Under the pieces are notes generated by a model. That model did no database searches. It saw nothing but the letters and a program-made list of their open reading frames with translations, and was not told where the DNA came from. Shown in pieces: positions 34,941-45,684 of a DNA stretch of 64,000 nt (positions are counted from its first letter, which is position 1; each line of letters opens with the position of its first letter). Source of the stretch: Monoplex corrugatus. Lineage: Eukaryota; Mollusca; Gastropoda; Littorinimorpha; Ranellidae. The DNA is taken from contig JAPXFY010000026.1 of the NCBI GenBank assembly GCA_030674185.1, forward strand, positions 38,909,392 through 38,973,391, given 5' to 3'. The translations under genes were made by a program, and so were the position numbers.

Positions 34941-35065
34941 AACCTGAGGTCGTAGGGAGAACTGAGGTAGTGGAGATCTCACTTTCTTCGGGGCCAGCAT
35001 TATGAAAGAGATAACAGCCTCCTCTGCTCCCTCACTGCTTTATTCTCCCCAACCCAGAAAAAGCT
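34941..35065 (+). mobile_element. Family R, 5' part in tandem
   Basis: ACCTGAGGTCGTAGGGAGAA and the following 110 bp repeat the beginning of the copy at 34215, directly after its tail. Only the 5' part is present. Confidence 0.6.
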
Positions 35066-35360
35066 CAGGTAGCCATTCACAGCTTGGTGTCTGGATGGAC
35101 TGGAGACTGGTCACAATATCTTTTCCTTGATGAAGCAGTGCCTTCAGTCTCTACCACAGTCATCTTATACTGTAATAAAATGTCTGTGATCTCTACGCTA
35201 GCCAAGCCTCTTTTGTCCAGGGGCTTCTTCTAATCCCACAGCTAGCTAGTGTTTATCGTTAGAGTGGGCGAGAGCGGGAAGGAGAGCAGTGGGGAAGGTC
35301 CGGCAACGGCATTTTCCATCTATGCATTCTCTGTCTCTGAATCCAGGGTGCAGCAAGAAG

Positions 35361-35361
<1 letters not shown>

Positions 35362-35407
<46 letters not shown>

Positions 35408-35413
35408 TTCGTC
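35362..35413. repeat. (ATC)n microsatellite
   Basis: About 17 ATC/TCA triplets. It translates as poly-Ser, poly-Ile or poly-His in one direction and poly-Asp in the other, but these frames have no other gene-like feature. Confidence 0.95.
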
Positions 35414-35744
35414 ATCATGTGTCATGCACAAGTGCGCTGTCACTAGCCAACACACTAGAGCGCGTCACATAGTCGTTTAGACATTACGCAGCAACAAACA
35501 AGCAAGCATTATGTGGTACATACTGCGACTAAGCCAGCCTTACCTGTTTTACAATAATCATTACATGCGCACAATTGCCCATGGTTAAAACGTTTGCCAA
35601 AAACTAGTCCTGTGCGTTTTATTGCATTCTGTCCCTTTTCTGTTGACTGATACACGTTCCTGTGTAATGTGTTGCTGTAGACACTGATATTGTTGACCCA
35701 CTGTAGCAACAGTACAAACCTGTTGTGTTTGAATACTTGTATGA

Positions 35745-35892
35745 TTAACCCTTTGACCCCCGCTCCCTGTCCACCAGCATCTGCATTGCCAACATTGCTA
35801 GCAAAGCAAAAACTTAACCCTTTGACTCCATCATCCTATCCAGCAGCTTCCTGCAGGAAGCAGGTGGATAGTGTGAGGGAGTCAAAGGATTC
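35745..35892. mobile_element. Family M MITE at the head of array A
   Basis: TTAACCCTTTGACCCCCGCT, CATTGCTAGCAAAGCAAAAAC, then the inner palindrome (TTAACCCTTTGACTCCATCA...CAGCTTCCTGCAGGAAGCAG...GTCAAAGGATTCA). Its right half continues directly into the 43-bp tandem array. Confidence 0.8.
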
Positions 35893-36751
35893 AGTTTTTG
35901 CAGTTGGTGAATAGGGTGCAGGAGTCAAAGGGTTAAAGTTTTTGCAATTGGTGGATAGGGTAAGGGAGTCAAAGGGTTAAGTTTTTGCAGTTGGTGGGTA
36001 GGGTGCGGGAGTCCAAGGGTTAAGTTTTTGCAGTTGGTGAATAGGGTGCGGGAGTCAAAAGGTTAAGTTTTTGCAATTGGTGGATAGGGTGCGGGAGTCA
36101 AAGGGTTAAGTTTTTGCAGTTGGTGGATAGGGTGCAGGAGTCAAAGGGTTAAGTTTTTGCAGTTGGTGGATAGGGAAAGCGAGTCAAAGGGTTAAATTTT
36201 TGCAGTAGGTGGATAGGGTGTGGGAGTCAAAGGGTTAAGTTTTTGCAGTTGGTGGATAGGATGCAGGAGTCAAAGGGTTAAGATTTTGCATTTGGTGGTT
36301 AGGGTGCGGGAATCAAAGAATTCAGTTTTTGCAGTTGGTGGATAGGGTGCGGGAGTCAAACAGGTTCAGTTTTTGCAATTGGTGGTTAGGGTGCGGGAGT
36401 CAAAGAGTTAAGTTTTTGCAGTTGGTGGATAGGGTGCAGGAGTCAAAGGGTTAAGTTTTTGCAGTTGGTGGATAGGGTGCGGGAATCAAAGGGTTAAGTT
36501 TTTGCAGTTGGTGGATAGGGTGCCGGAGTCAAAAGGTTAAGTTTTTGCAGTTGGTGAATAGGGTGTGGGAGTCAAAGGGTTAAGTTTTTGCAGTTGGTGG
36601 ATAGGGAAAGCGAGTCAAAGGGTTAAATTTTTGCAATTGGTGGATAGGGTGCTGGAGTCAAAGGGTTAAGTTTTTGCAGTTGGTGGATAGGGTGCGGGAG
36701 TCAACGTGTTAAGTTTTTGCAGTTGGTGGATAGGGTGTGGAGGTCAAAGGG
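35889..36751. repeat. 43-bp minisatellite made of family M MITE ends, array A
   Basis: About 20 units of TTAAGTTTTTGCAGTTGGTG followed by GATAGGGTGCGGGAGTCAAAGGG. This is exactly the segment between the inner and outer right-hand TTAA of the MITE. Most units are bounded by TTAA. Variants (AATAGG, GGGAAAGCGAG, GTTAGGG, TTCAGTT) identify individual units. Confidence 0.95.
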
Positions 36752-36770
36752 GAAGACATCACGCGGCAAC

Positions 36771-37050
36771 AAGCAAGCAAGCAATACGAGGTATGTACTG
36801 TGACTAAGCCAGGCAAGCAAGCAATACGAGGTACGTACTGTGACTAAGCCAGGCAAGCAAGCAATACGAGGTACGTACTGTGACTAAGCCAGGCAAGCAA
36901 GCAATACGAGGTACGTACTGTGACTAAGCCAGGCAAGCAAGCAATACGAGGTACGTACTGTGACTAAGCCAGGCAAGCAAGCAATACGAGGTACGTACTG
37001 TGACTAAGCCAGGCAAGCAAGCAATACGAGGTACGTACTGTGACTAAGCC
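36771..37050. repeat. 40-bp tandem repeat, 7 units
   Basis: Unit AGGCAAGCAAGCAATACGAG followed by GTACGTACTGTGACTAAGCC, at exact 40-bp spacing from 36811 on; the first unit is slightly diverged. Copy A has one corresponding unit (about 35500-35540), so the expansion happened in copy B. Confidence 0.95.
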
Positions 37051-37254
37051 AGTCTTACCTGTTTTACAATAATCATTACATGCGTACAATTGCCCATGGT
37101 TAAAACGTTTGCCAAAAACTAGTCCTGTGCGTTTTATTGCATTCTGTCCCTTTTCTGTTGACTGATACACGTTCCTGTGTAATGTGTTGCTGTGTAGTGT
37201 GTTGACCCACTGTAGCAACAGTACAAACCTGCTTGTGTTTGAATACTTGTATGA

Positions 37255-37966
37255 TTAACCCTTTGACCCCCGCTCCCTGTCCACCAGCAATCTGCATTGC
37301 CAACCACACTAGCAAAGCAAAAACTTAACCCTTTGACTCCATCATCCTATCCAGCAGCTTCCTGCAGGAAGCAGGTGGATAGTGTGAGGGAGTCAAAGGG
37401 TTCAGTTTTTGCAGTTGGTGAATAGGGTGCAGGAGTCAAAGGGTTAAGTTTTTGCAATTGGTGGATAGGGTAAGGGAGTCAAAGGGTTAAGTTTTTGCAG
37501 TTGGTGGATAGGGTGCGGGGAGTCCAAGGGTTAAGTTTTTGCAGTTGGTGAATAGGGTGCGGGAGTCAAAAGGTTAAGTTTTTGCAATTGGTGGATAGGG
37601 TGCGGGAGTCAAAGGGTTAAGTTTTTGCAGTTGGTGAATAGGGTGCAGGAGTCAAAGGGTTAAGTTTTTGCAGTTGGTGGATAGGGAAAGCGAGTCAAAG
37701 GGTTAAATTTTTGCAGTAGGTGGATAGGGTGTGGGAGTCAAAGGGTTAAGTTTTTGCAGTTGGTGGATAGGATGCAGGAGTCAAAGGGTTAAGATTTTGC
37801 ATTTGGTGGTTAGGGTGCGGGAGTCAAAGAATTCAGTTTTTGCAGTTGGTGGATAGGGTGCGGGAGTCAAACAGGTTCAGTTTTTGCAATTGGTGGTTAG
37901 GGTGCGGGAGTCAAAGAGTTAAGTTTTTGCAGGTTGGTGGATAGGGTGCGGGAGTCAAAGGGTTAA
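37255..37966. repeat. Family M MITE plus 43-bp array, copy B
   Basis: MITE from TTAA at 37255 as in copy A, then about 13 units of the 43-bp repeat. The order of unit variants (TAAGGGAGTC, then GTCCAAGGG, then AATAGGG..AAAAGG, then GGGAAAGCGAG, then AAGATTTTGCATTTGG) follows array A. The second half of array A has no counterpart. Confidence 0.9.
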
Positions 37967-38172
37967 TGTGTCAATTTTGATTTGATGACAGAAGCATGCA
38001 ATGATATTCTTACATAATTTTTTTAAGTGCGCGTACTACCAAGACTGACTTTAAATTCAAACACTCTACTTTTGAAATTGTCCAGCTCTCCCTCACTCTA
38101 CCCCACCAGACTTTCCATCTGCTGTTCCTCTACCGTCCACCACCCAGCCCAAAGAACCAGCTTAAAAACCAT

Positions 38173-40644
38173 GTGTTTGTAGAAGAGTTTCCAGACCTCC
38201 TTGCCTACTGTAACACCTTGAAAGGCTGTTTCATCATTGCAGGAGACTTTAATTTTCATTATAATGAACCTAACCAGACCCACACTGCTAAACTGATAAG
38301 CTCTTTGAACTCCTTTGGCTTGACCCAATCTATCGACACTCCAACCCACGAAAAAGGCAACATCCTCGATTGGGTTGTTCATAGAACTGACCAGTCCTTC
38401 ATCAAATCCATTGAAATTGATTATACTCTTCCTTCGGATCATGTCTGTATCCTCGGCCAACTTTCAATGACCAAGCCTCCACCCCAAACTACCTATGTCA
38501 TGGTCAGAAAACTAGTTGATATCAACACCGTCGTCTTCAACGAAGATCTCCTGGCCGCTCTTCAGTCCTGTCCTCCAGCCTCTGCTGACGACCTCAATCG
38601 GACTATTGGTGATCTGCTGGACATGCACGCCCCCGCCACCAGACGTAGGGTATCCCAGAGACCACCATCGCCCTGGTTTTCTGCCGTTGGCCCTGATCTT
38701 CTTAAGGCCAAGCGTGAACGCCGTCGTGCTGAAAGACGGTGGCTGAAGAACAGCATTACTATCAATAAACAGATTTTTCAGGCTGCCAACAAAACTGTCA
38801 ATGCTATAGTTGACTCTGCTAAGTCTGCCTTTTACAATGCGAAAATTATTGCATGCTCTACATCAAAACAGCTATATTCCGTTACTAATACCCTCCTTGG
38901 CAAATCAGATAAATCTCCTCTCCCATCATGCTTTCCCCCTGCCCGTCTAGCACAACATTTTTCAGATTTTTTCATTGATAAAATTAGGTCCATCCGTTCC
39001 AGTCTTGACTCCCAGCCCATCTCTCAACCTCCTATTCCCGACCCTCTGTTTCAAAGCACACCACTTATTTCTTTTCAGCCTGCTTCTGAAACTACTATCC
39101 GCAATGTAATCCGCCATTCTGACATCAAGACCTGTGAGCTTGATCCTCTTCCAGCATCTATCTTAACACACTGCCTAGATACTTTGCTCCCTCACTTCAC
39201 AACTGTCATCAACAATTCCCTGTCATCTGGTATCTTTCCCTTTTCCTTCAAATCTGCCCTGGTCAGACCTCTTTTAAAGAAACCTAGTCTTGACCCCAAT
39301 AACCTCAAAAACTATCGACCTGTTTCCAACCTACCTTTCTTATCCAAAGTCCTTGAAAAAATTGTTCTCGCACAGATCTCTGATCATATCACCGCCAACA
39401 ACCTCTCTTACCCTTATCAGTCGGCTTATCGCACTGGACACAGCCCTGAAACTGCTCTTGTAAAAATTGCAAATGATATTCTGACTGCTCTTGATCAAAA
39501 TCAAATCTCTCTTCTATCTCTCCTTGATCTCTCGGCTGCATTCGACACCATCGACCATTCTATCATGCTCACACGTCTCCATAAAGTGTTCGGTATCTCT
39601 GACATCGCTCTGTCTTGGTTCCAGTCCTACCTTTCCAATCGCACTCAAACAGTCTCTGTCTGTTGTTCATCCTCTGCACCCGCTACCCTCCAGTTTGGTG
39701 TGCCCCAAGGCTCTGTTTTAGGTCCCATCCTATTTGTGCTGTACACACAACCCCTCTCTGAAATTATGCGACTTCACTCTATGTCCCATCATAGCTTTTC
39801 TGATGACAACCAACTCTATACTTCTGGTTCCCTCCCACAACTGCCCTCTATAATCAGACAAACCCAAGGCTGCATTTCTGATGTTCACTCCTGGATGACT
39901 GTAAACAAACTTCAACTCAACCCCATTAAAACTGAACTTAGCCTTATCTCTCCCACCACATTGGCTAAGTGTTCTTCCCTTCCTCTGTCTGTCTCTCTGC
40001 TTGGATCTGACATTCCACTATCTTCCACTGTCCGCAATCTTGGAGTCACTCTTGATAACACCCTGTCCTTTGAAAAACACGTCCAGAATGTTTGCAGATT
40101 ATGCTATCTTGAGATACGCAGAATTTCTTCTATTCGCAATATCCTCTCTGTCGAAGCCACCAAAACTCTCCTCTGTGCCTTTGTTCTCTCTCGTCTCGAC
40201 TACTGCAACTCCCTCCTCTCGGGCTGTCCTTTCTCTCTCATTCAAAAGCTTCAAAAAGTTCAAAACAATGCTGCTAGGCTCATCTTCAGAAAATCTCGTT
40301 CCTCTCATGTCACTCCTCTTCTAAAATCTCTTCACTGTTTACCTGTTGAAAAGAGAATTCGCTACAAGATTGCTTTGTTATGTTTTAAGTCTCTCAACGG
40401 TCTTGCACCCCCTTACATCTCTGACCTCCTCCATCTGTACACCCCCTCTCGTCAACTTCGTTCCTCGGCTGATACTCGTACCTTCCGCATACCATTCTGT
40501 CGCACTAAAACTTATGGTCAACGCTCCTTTTCCTATCAGGCCCCTGTAATCTGGAATCAGCTCCCTGTCTCTGTTCGCCACTCTGCAACTCTCACTTCTT
40601 TCAAGTCCTCTCTGAAAACCCATCTCTTCCAGTCCCTCTCATGA
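38173..40644 (+). CDS. LINE ORF2-type protein: endonuclease C-terminus plus reverse transcriptase (L2/CR1 clade)
   Basis: Uninterrupted frame of 823 codons from the first ATG; the same frame is open back to 38005, and FEIVQLSLTLPHQTFHLLFL-type endonuclease sequence precedes the ATG, so this ATG is internal to the original protein. Residues 24-27 GDFN and 88-90 SDH are the last motifs of the AP-endonuclease domain. The reverse transcriptase follows: NYRPVSNLPFLSKVLEKIV, LLDLSAAFDTIDHS (Asp near 452 and 458), GVPQGSVLGP and FSDDNQLY (catalytic Asp pair near 544-545; usual form YADD/FADD). The C-terminus has DYCNSLLSG, NAARLIFR, LHCLPVEKRIRYK, IWNQLPVSVR and SFKSSLKTHLF, the end typical of L2/CR1 proteins. 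It catalyses target-primed reverse transcription. Missing the endonuclease N-terminus, it is not an active element, but the lack of stops indicates a recent insertion. Confidence 0.92.
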   Translation: MFVEEFPDLLAYCNTLKGCFIIAGDFNFHYNEPNQTHTAKLISSLNSFGLTQSIDTPTHEKGNILDWVVHRTDQSFIKSIEIDYTLPSDHVCILGQLSMTKPPPQTTYVMVRKLVDINTVVFNEDLLAALQSCPPASADDLNRTIGDLLDMHAPATRRRVSQRPPSPWFSAVGPDLLKAKRERRRAERRWLKNSITINKQIFQAANKTVNAIVDSAKSAFYNAKIIACSTSKQLYSVTNTLLGKSDKSPLPSCFPPARLAQHFSDFFIDKIRSIRSSLDSQPISQPPIPDPLFQSTPLISFQPASETTIRNVIRHSDIKTCELDPLPASILTHCLDTLLPHFTTVINNSLSSGIFPFSFKSALVRPLLKKPSLDPNNLKNYRPVSNLPFLSKVLEKIVLAQISDHITANNLSYPYQSAYRTGHSPETALVKIANDILTALDQNQISLLSLLDLSAAFDTIDHSIMLTRLHKVFGISDIALSWFQSYLSNRTQTVSVCCSSSAPATLQFGVPQGSVLGPILFVLYTQPLSEIMRLHSMSHHSFSDDNQLYTSGSLPQLPSIIRQTQGCISDVHSWMTVNKLQLNPIKTELSLISPTTLAKCSSLPLSVSLLGSDIPLSSTVRNLGVTLDNTLSFEKHVQNVCRLCYLEIRRISSIRNILSVEATKTLLCAFVLSRLDYCNSLLSGCPFSLIQKLQKVQNNAARLIFRKSRSSHVTPLLKSLHCLPVEKRIRYKIALLCFKSLNGLAPPYISDLLHLYTPSRQLRSSADTRTFRIPFCRTKTYGQRSFSYQAPVIWNQLPVSVRHSATLTSFKSSLKTHLFQSLS

Positions 40645-40721
40645 TACTTATAAAGACTCTACCACCTAACTTCCCCAAATCCCCCCTTGTTGTCTTTTGA
40701 GCCTTGAATGTCGGCTGGTGT

Positions 40722-40826
<105 letters not shown>

Positions 40827-40915
40827 GTTGTGTCTGCGTGATACCTGTAAGCGCTTAGGGCTCTTGTTTTCATCAGATTAGGCGCTATATAAATGCTCTT
40901 TATTATTATTATTAT

Positions 40916-41580
40916 GTTCACACACACGCACGTGCACGCTCTATCACACACGCACGGACGCATTGCCAACATTGCTAGCAAAGCAAAAACTTAACCCTTT
41001 GACTCCCTCACCCTATCCAGCAGCTTCCTGCAGGAAGCAGGTGGATAGGGTGAGGGAGTCAAAGGGTTCAGTTTTTGCAGTTGGTGAATAGGGTGCGGGA
41101 GTCAACAGGTTAAGTTTTTGCAGTTGGTAGATAGGATGCGGGAGTCAAAGGGTTAAGTTTTTGCAGTTGGTGGATAATGTGCTGGAGTCAAAGGGTTCAG
41201 TTTTTGCAGTTGGTGGATAGGGTGTGGGAGTCAAAGGGTTCAGTTTTTGCAGTTGGTGGATAAGGTGCTGGAGTCGAAGGGTTAAGATTTTGCAGTTGGT
41301 GGATAGGGTCCCTGTCCACCAGCAATCTGCATTGCCAACATTGCTAGCAAAGCAAAAACTTAACCCTTTGACTCCCTCACCCTATCCAGCAGCTTCCACC
41401 AGGTCGTTTTCTGCAGCTGGTGGATAGGGTGCGGGAGTCAAAGGGTTAATGTGTCAATTTTGATTTGATGACAGAAGCATGCAATGATATTCTTACATAT
41501 TTTTTTTAAGTGAGTGTGTGCGCGCTAAAACACACACACATTCACACACACGCACGTGCACGCACTAACACACACGCACA
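40916..41580. repeat. Segmental duplication, end of copy B and copy C
   Basis: 40916-40964 continues segment U after the LINE (ACACACACGCACGTGCACGC). Copy C then starts at CATTGCCAACATTGCTAGC with a family M MITE (TTAA at 40991), about ten 43-bp-type units to 41449 including a second partial MITE head at about 41309-41400, and segment U (41450 onward) without a LINE. Confidence 0.85.
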
Positions 41581-41652
41581 CACGCACGCACGCACTCACA
41601 CACACATACACACGCACGCACGCACTCACACACACATACACACGGGATTGCG
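41514..41652. repeat. (CACG)/(CA) microsatellite
   Basis: CA repeats with regular CG-containing units (CACGCACGCACTCACACACA twice in tandem). Confidence 0.9.
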
Positions 41653-41946
41653 CGGCACACACGCATGCAGTGTTTACATTTCTATGTATTTATTATCGTA
41701 TGTCTGCGACATTCTTCTTGGTTTTTGCTCTATGTTTGTTTGTTTGTTTGTTGTTTTCTTTAGTTTTCTTTTTCCTTTCGTTGATGTTTTTGTGTTCTTA
41801 TAATTTATAAATTTTGTAGCATTATCTGGCATTTTTCGATTTGTTGGTTGTTTTTGTTTTAAATATATGTAGATTAACAACGGCAGAGAGGTAAGTTGGC
41901 CTGTGTGCTAATATCTGTACCGTTGGTAAAATACAAGATTCATTTG
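41653..41946. other. Non-coding stretch
   Basis: T-rich, no feature recognised. Confidence 0.4.
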
Positions 41947-41949
41947 GTT

Positions 41950-41953
<4 letters not shown>

Positions 41954-42033
<80 letters not shown>

Positions 42034-42116
42034 ACAGACACACACACACACACACTCTCTCTCTTTCTCTCCCCTCTCCTTTCTCTCTCTTTTCTCTCTC
42101 TCTCTCCCTCTCTCGC

Positions 42117-42205
<89 letters not shown>
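41954..42205. repeat. (GTCT)n, (TC)n and (CA)n compound microsatellite
   Basis: About 20 GTCT tetramers to 42033, CA and TC blocks to 42118, then 85 bp of pure CA. Confidence 0.96.
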
Positions 42206-42206
<1 letters not shown>

Positions 42207-42421
42207 CGAGAGAGAGAGCGCATGGAGAGGTTTCGCACATGCTCAAACAAAATGAGCGGTAACAGCATACCGACCAACTCACATGGACACACACGCATAT
42301 CAAATGGATTTCCGAGCTGCCGAAGTATGTACATGTAAACATTCTATGAATACGCACGCATATGTAAAATGGATTTTTCACGCTTTGTGGAGTCTTCCTC
42401 TATGTTGTATGATGAATTTTG

Positions 42422-42604
42422 GGTGGATGGGCTCAATGATCAAGTGAATGAGACGTTGGACTTATGATCGAAAGGTTCTGGGTTCGATCCTGCCTGGTAC
42501 TTTCTGCCTGGTGTGCAAAGAGTGGATGTCTATATTTTCCGATCTCCCAGGTCAGACCTGTTAGTGCCAAGCCCCACTTCGTGTGTAATACGCACGTAGA
42601 ACTT
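42422..42604 (+). mobile_element. tRNA-derived SINE, 5' part
   Basis: The head has a B box (GGTTCGATCC at 42481). It is followed by CCGATCTCCCAGGTCAGACC and a TTCGTGTGTAATACGCACGT block, the same order as in the SINE at 21795-22006. It is interrupted at about 42604 by an L3 LINE fragment and resumes at 43387. Confidence 0.65.
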
Positions 42605-43386
42605 CAAAATATTCCATCATGTGCCCTACCACAAGGCGTTTGCGATCATGGTCCTCCATACAAATCTTTCCCTTGTCGCTGCAAGTTCGTCTCCCATCCT
42701 CTCTGTCTTCATCCACTCTGCGAATCCTTCCAATATTTTCTGCCTGGGTCTACCTGGTGTTCTTTTCCCTCCAGCTTTCCTGTTGTGACTAGGTGCTCTA
42801 ATTTCTTTTGTCTCTTAAAATGTCCTGTAAATGTTGCTTATCTTTCCCTAATCTTCTTCGTTAATGTTCTTCTTGTGTCTGCCTCCATCAAGACTGTCCC
42901 GTTTGTTTTCTTTGCTGTCCATGGAACTATTAACATTCTTCTTGGAAACCACATTTCAGTTGCCTCAGTCTTGTTCTGATTTTGCGTATTGACTGTTCAC
43001 GCCTCACAACCGTACATCAGTATCTATTCTATATGAGACTCAAGAACACTCTACCTGATGTTAATTGATAGGTTTTTGTTGGTAAGAACACTTTTCATCT
43101 TCTTGAATGTTGTTTTTGCTTTGCCGATTTTGCTGGCTATTTCTGATGTGCATCTGCCGTCTGGTTAGATGACCATTCCCAGATATTTTAACTTATCAAC
43201 CTGTGTCAATGTGCCATTTGCTGTATTTTGCATGACGGGATTTCTTTTTTTCTTTCTTTTTTTTTTAACTGATTGCCATAACTTCAGTCTTCCTGCTACT
43301 TAGCTCCAACCCTTTGTTTTTGCTTTCTGTTTCTATGATATTCACAAGATTTTGTACATCTTTTTTCATTTTCTGCAATCAGAGTC
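42605..43386 (-). pseudogene. LINE family L3 fragment, longest copy
   Basis: On the minus strand: the end of the RT domain and connection region (GLELSSRKTEVMAI, DKLKYLGMVI, KIGKAKTTFKKMKSVL, with frameshifts), then CEA-TVNTQNQNKTEATEMWF, PWTAKKTNGTVLMEADTRR and the C-terminal region as in the other copies. Still lacks the YADD box. The + strand left edge (ATCATGTGCCCTACCACAAGG) is its 3' end. Confidence 0.8.
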
Positions 43387-43500
43387 AAATATTACGCGCG
43401 TTAAAGAACCTGTAAGTTATGTCAGTGTCCGGTGACTTATAGAAACATGAAAACACTCTGGCTGCATGCACGCCCATCACAGACGGGAGTATGTACAGCA
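43387..43500 (+). mobile_element. tRNA-derived SINE, 3' part
   Basis: ACGCGCGTTAAAGAACCTGT, TTATGTCAGTGTCCGGTG and TATAGAAACATGAAAACACT continue the SINE begun at 42422. An A(A/T)TACGC(A/G)CGT motif occurs on both sides of the L3 insertion, as expected of a target site duplication that has since diverged. Confidence 0.55.
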
Positions 43501-43779
43501 ACATACTCGACACAGACACACAACTGTGCAGCAAAATACCGCCTGCGCAATGTGGGCAAAAACAGCGTGCTAACTAGTACCGATGTGACTAGTACACTGT
43601 TCTGTTCTGTTCTGTAGATTTTAAAGTCCTGCCACTCTCAGAGTATACGAAGACTAGCCGCAAAGAATTTTTAGAGAAGCCGTAAAAAATGTTGTTGCGT
43701 TGTGAGATTACCGATGCATTATTCGGTTCTCCTTCGATCCAGTCGACTAGTACACGCGCCCACAGACACCTTGTAAAAA

Positions 43780-44620
43780 ATAGACTGGGCACGCCCGTCT
43801 GTGAGCGTTGAAGCGAAACGACCCAGTTGCGAGCTCCAAATGGCTGCCATGTTGGAGACCTACCTGCAGTAACCTGCCAGGTGTTTACACTGATACATGG
43901 GTGTAGGACGGAGGGGAAAGCCTTTTCTCACACTGGATGGAGCAGCATGGAAGGTTCAGTCTTTTTCTCCTAATTTTTGTATCTGGTGTTTCTTTGTTTG
44001 TGATCTTACGCTTGACAAAGGCCAGAGGGCCAAACATTTGCGCCTGTCTTGTCTTGTCTTGTTGTATGAAATACGCTGGACTGTACCGTTAGAATATTTT
44101 TTAAAAACAAAATGTCGTTCACCCATTATTAGCGTGCGTGTGGTGTGGTGGTGTGTATGTGTGTGTGTGTGCGTCCAACTATGTGGAGTGTAGGACAGAG
44201 GGAAAAGCCAGACTGTATTGTTAAAACATGTTTTTTTTTAAAAACAAATATCATTCACCCGTCTGTGAGCGCTGGATCGAAACGACCCCAATGCGAGCTC
44301 CAAGTGGCCGCCATGTTGGGTATCTTCTTGCACAAAAGTGTCAGTTGCTTAGACTGTGTAAACGGGTGTCGAACAGAAGGAAAAGCCAGGTGTACCTTTT
44401 CTCTCGCAGGACGGAGCAGCATGGAAGTTCAGTCTTTTTCTCCTAATTTTTGTATCTGGTGTTTCTTTGTTTGTGATCTTACCTTGACAAAGGCCAGTGG
44501 GCTGAAAATTTGCGCCTGTCTTGTCTTGTATTAAATACGCATTCTTATTCTTTTTTTGTGTGTGCTTTTTCTGGTTCCTATTTGCTTGAACGCGGGCAGT
44601 CACACTTGCTTTAGATTATT
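43780..44620. repeat. Tandem duplication of about 470 bp containing family F units
   Basis: CGCCCGTCTGTGAGCG.TGAAGCGAAACGACCC at 43791 recurs, with changes, at 44259. Both continue through GCTGCCATGTTG-type sequence, a TGGAGCAGCATGGAAG-type block and a family F core (TTGACAAAGGCCAG at 44012 and 44483). The junction between copies contains a (TG)n tract (about 44140-44172). Confidence 0.75.
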
Positions 44621-44687
44621 TGTTGTATAGGTGTGTGTAAAGCTTGGCTCTCTCTTCCTCACACACACAGACACACACAGACACAGA

Positions 44688-44738
44688 TATATATATATAT
44701 TATATTATATGTATATATATAATATATACATATATATG

Positions 44739-44770
<32 letters not shown>

Positions 44771-44803
44771 CAAACCACACGTTCGCGCGCGCACTCACGC
44801 ACG

Positions 44804-44870
<67 letters not shown>
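44688..44870. repeat. (TA)n and (CA)n microsatellites
   Basis: TA-rich tract with palindromic interruptions to 44772, a CG-rich bridge, then about 55 bp of CA. Confidence 0.95.
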
Positions 44871-45348
44871 CGCACGGACAATCACGAAGATTCACAATTC
44901 ACGAATCATGATATTTATTCTGATAAAGACCGAAGTCTCTTACTGAAAGGGGAACATGGGCCTAACAGTCGAAAGTAAATGAACAAAGAAAAGTGGGTAA
45001 GCGTCCTGATCCATAAACGAAATACTTCGACAATTACAACAAATGATATCATGGAAATTGACTGCAGCAAACATTGACTTTAATCATCTAGCATATTCAT
45101 GGTATGTATTCTGACCTGTCCTACTAGCTGTATGTGGCCAGATTAGAAACAGTAGACGCCATACTCCACAACATGAGTAAATTCAATGTGACACTGTACA
45201 GTTATATGGATTGTTGTAACATTTTGGCTGAATATATTTTTCTCTGCAGCAGTTTTACTCTGAGATATCTTAAAGCTGGACAACACAACCAGAATTGCAC
45301 TTTGTCTTGCTCTGGCGTTTTCCACAAAGGACAGAAATATTCACATAC
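44871..45348. other. Non-coding stretch
   Basis: A frame from 45134 (about 70 unique codons before it enters GA repeats) has no recognisable domain. Nothing else supported. Confidence 0.35.
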
Positions 45349-45507
45349 AAGAGAGAGAGAGAGAGAGAGAGAGGAAAGAGAGAGAGAGAGAGAGATTAAC
45401 ACACACACACACACACACACACACTACACACACACACACATACACACACACACACACACGCACGCATGCACAACGCACACACACACACACACACACACAC
45501 ACCTCTC

Positions 45508-45557
<50 letters not shown>

Positions 45558-45574
45558 CTTCTCTCTTTCTCTTT
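45349..45574. repeat. (GA)n-(CA)n-(TC)n compound microsatellite
   Basis: GA block 45349-45395, CA block 45400-45501, TC block 45503-45570. The GA and TC blocks are mutually complementary and flank the CA tract. Confidence 0.95.
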
Positions 45575-45578
45575 CTCT

Positions 45579-45626
45579 GTCGCTGAATTAACTCGCACGG
45601 GCGTGTGTGCGAGTTAATTCAGCGAC
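45579..45626. repeat. Perfect 20-bp inverted repeat (hairpin)
   Basis: Arms GTCGCTGAATTAACTCGCAC (45579-45598) and its exact complement (45607-45626) around an 8-nt loop. With one mismatch the stem extends into the flanks. Unlike a microsatellite stem this is complex sequence. It lies between the TC tract and a retroelement fragment. Confidence 0.95.
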
Positions 45627-45684
45627 AAAGAACAAAGTGATTTTGTGGTTTCTGGAGATAAATTTTTCTGTAATTGTCAAGTGA

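Larger units (their letters stand above)
35480..36754. repeat. Segmental duplication, copy A
   Basis: Contains a unique leader (ACATTACGCAGCAACAAACA...TAAGCCAGCCTTACCTG, the TTTTACAATAATCATTACATG block, a GTTGCTGTAGACACTG block), a family M MITE from 35745, and a 43-bp array. The same parts in the same order, with matching variant units, recur in copy B from 36755. Confidence 0.85.
36755..38033. repeat. Segmental duplication, copy B (left part)
   Basis: Leader with an expanded 40-bp repeat, the same unique blocks as copy A (nearly identical from the TTACCTGTTTTACAATAATC block onward), MITE at 37255, 43-bp array to 37966, then a unique segment U (37967-38033) that is absent from copy A. Copy B resumes after the LINE at 40916. 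Confidence 0.85.

Noticed and set aside
35246..35480. Poly-Asp/poly-Ser/poly-Ile coding frames
   Set aside because: They arise from the (ATC)n microsatellite in different frames and strands.
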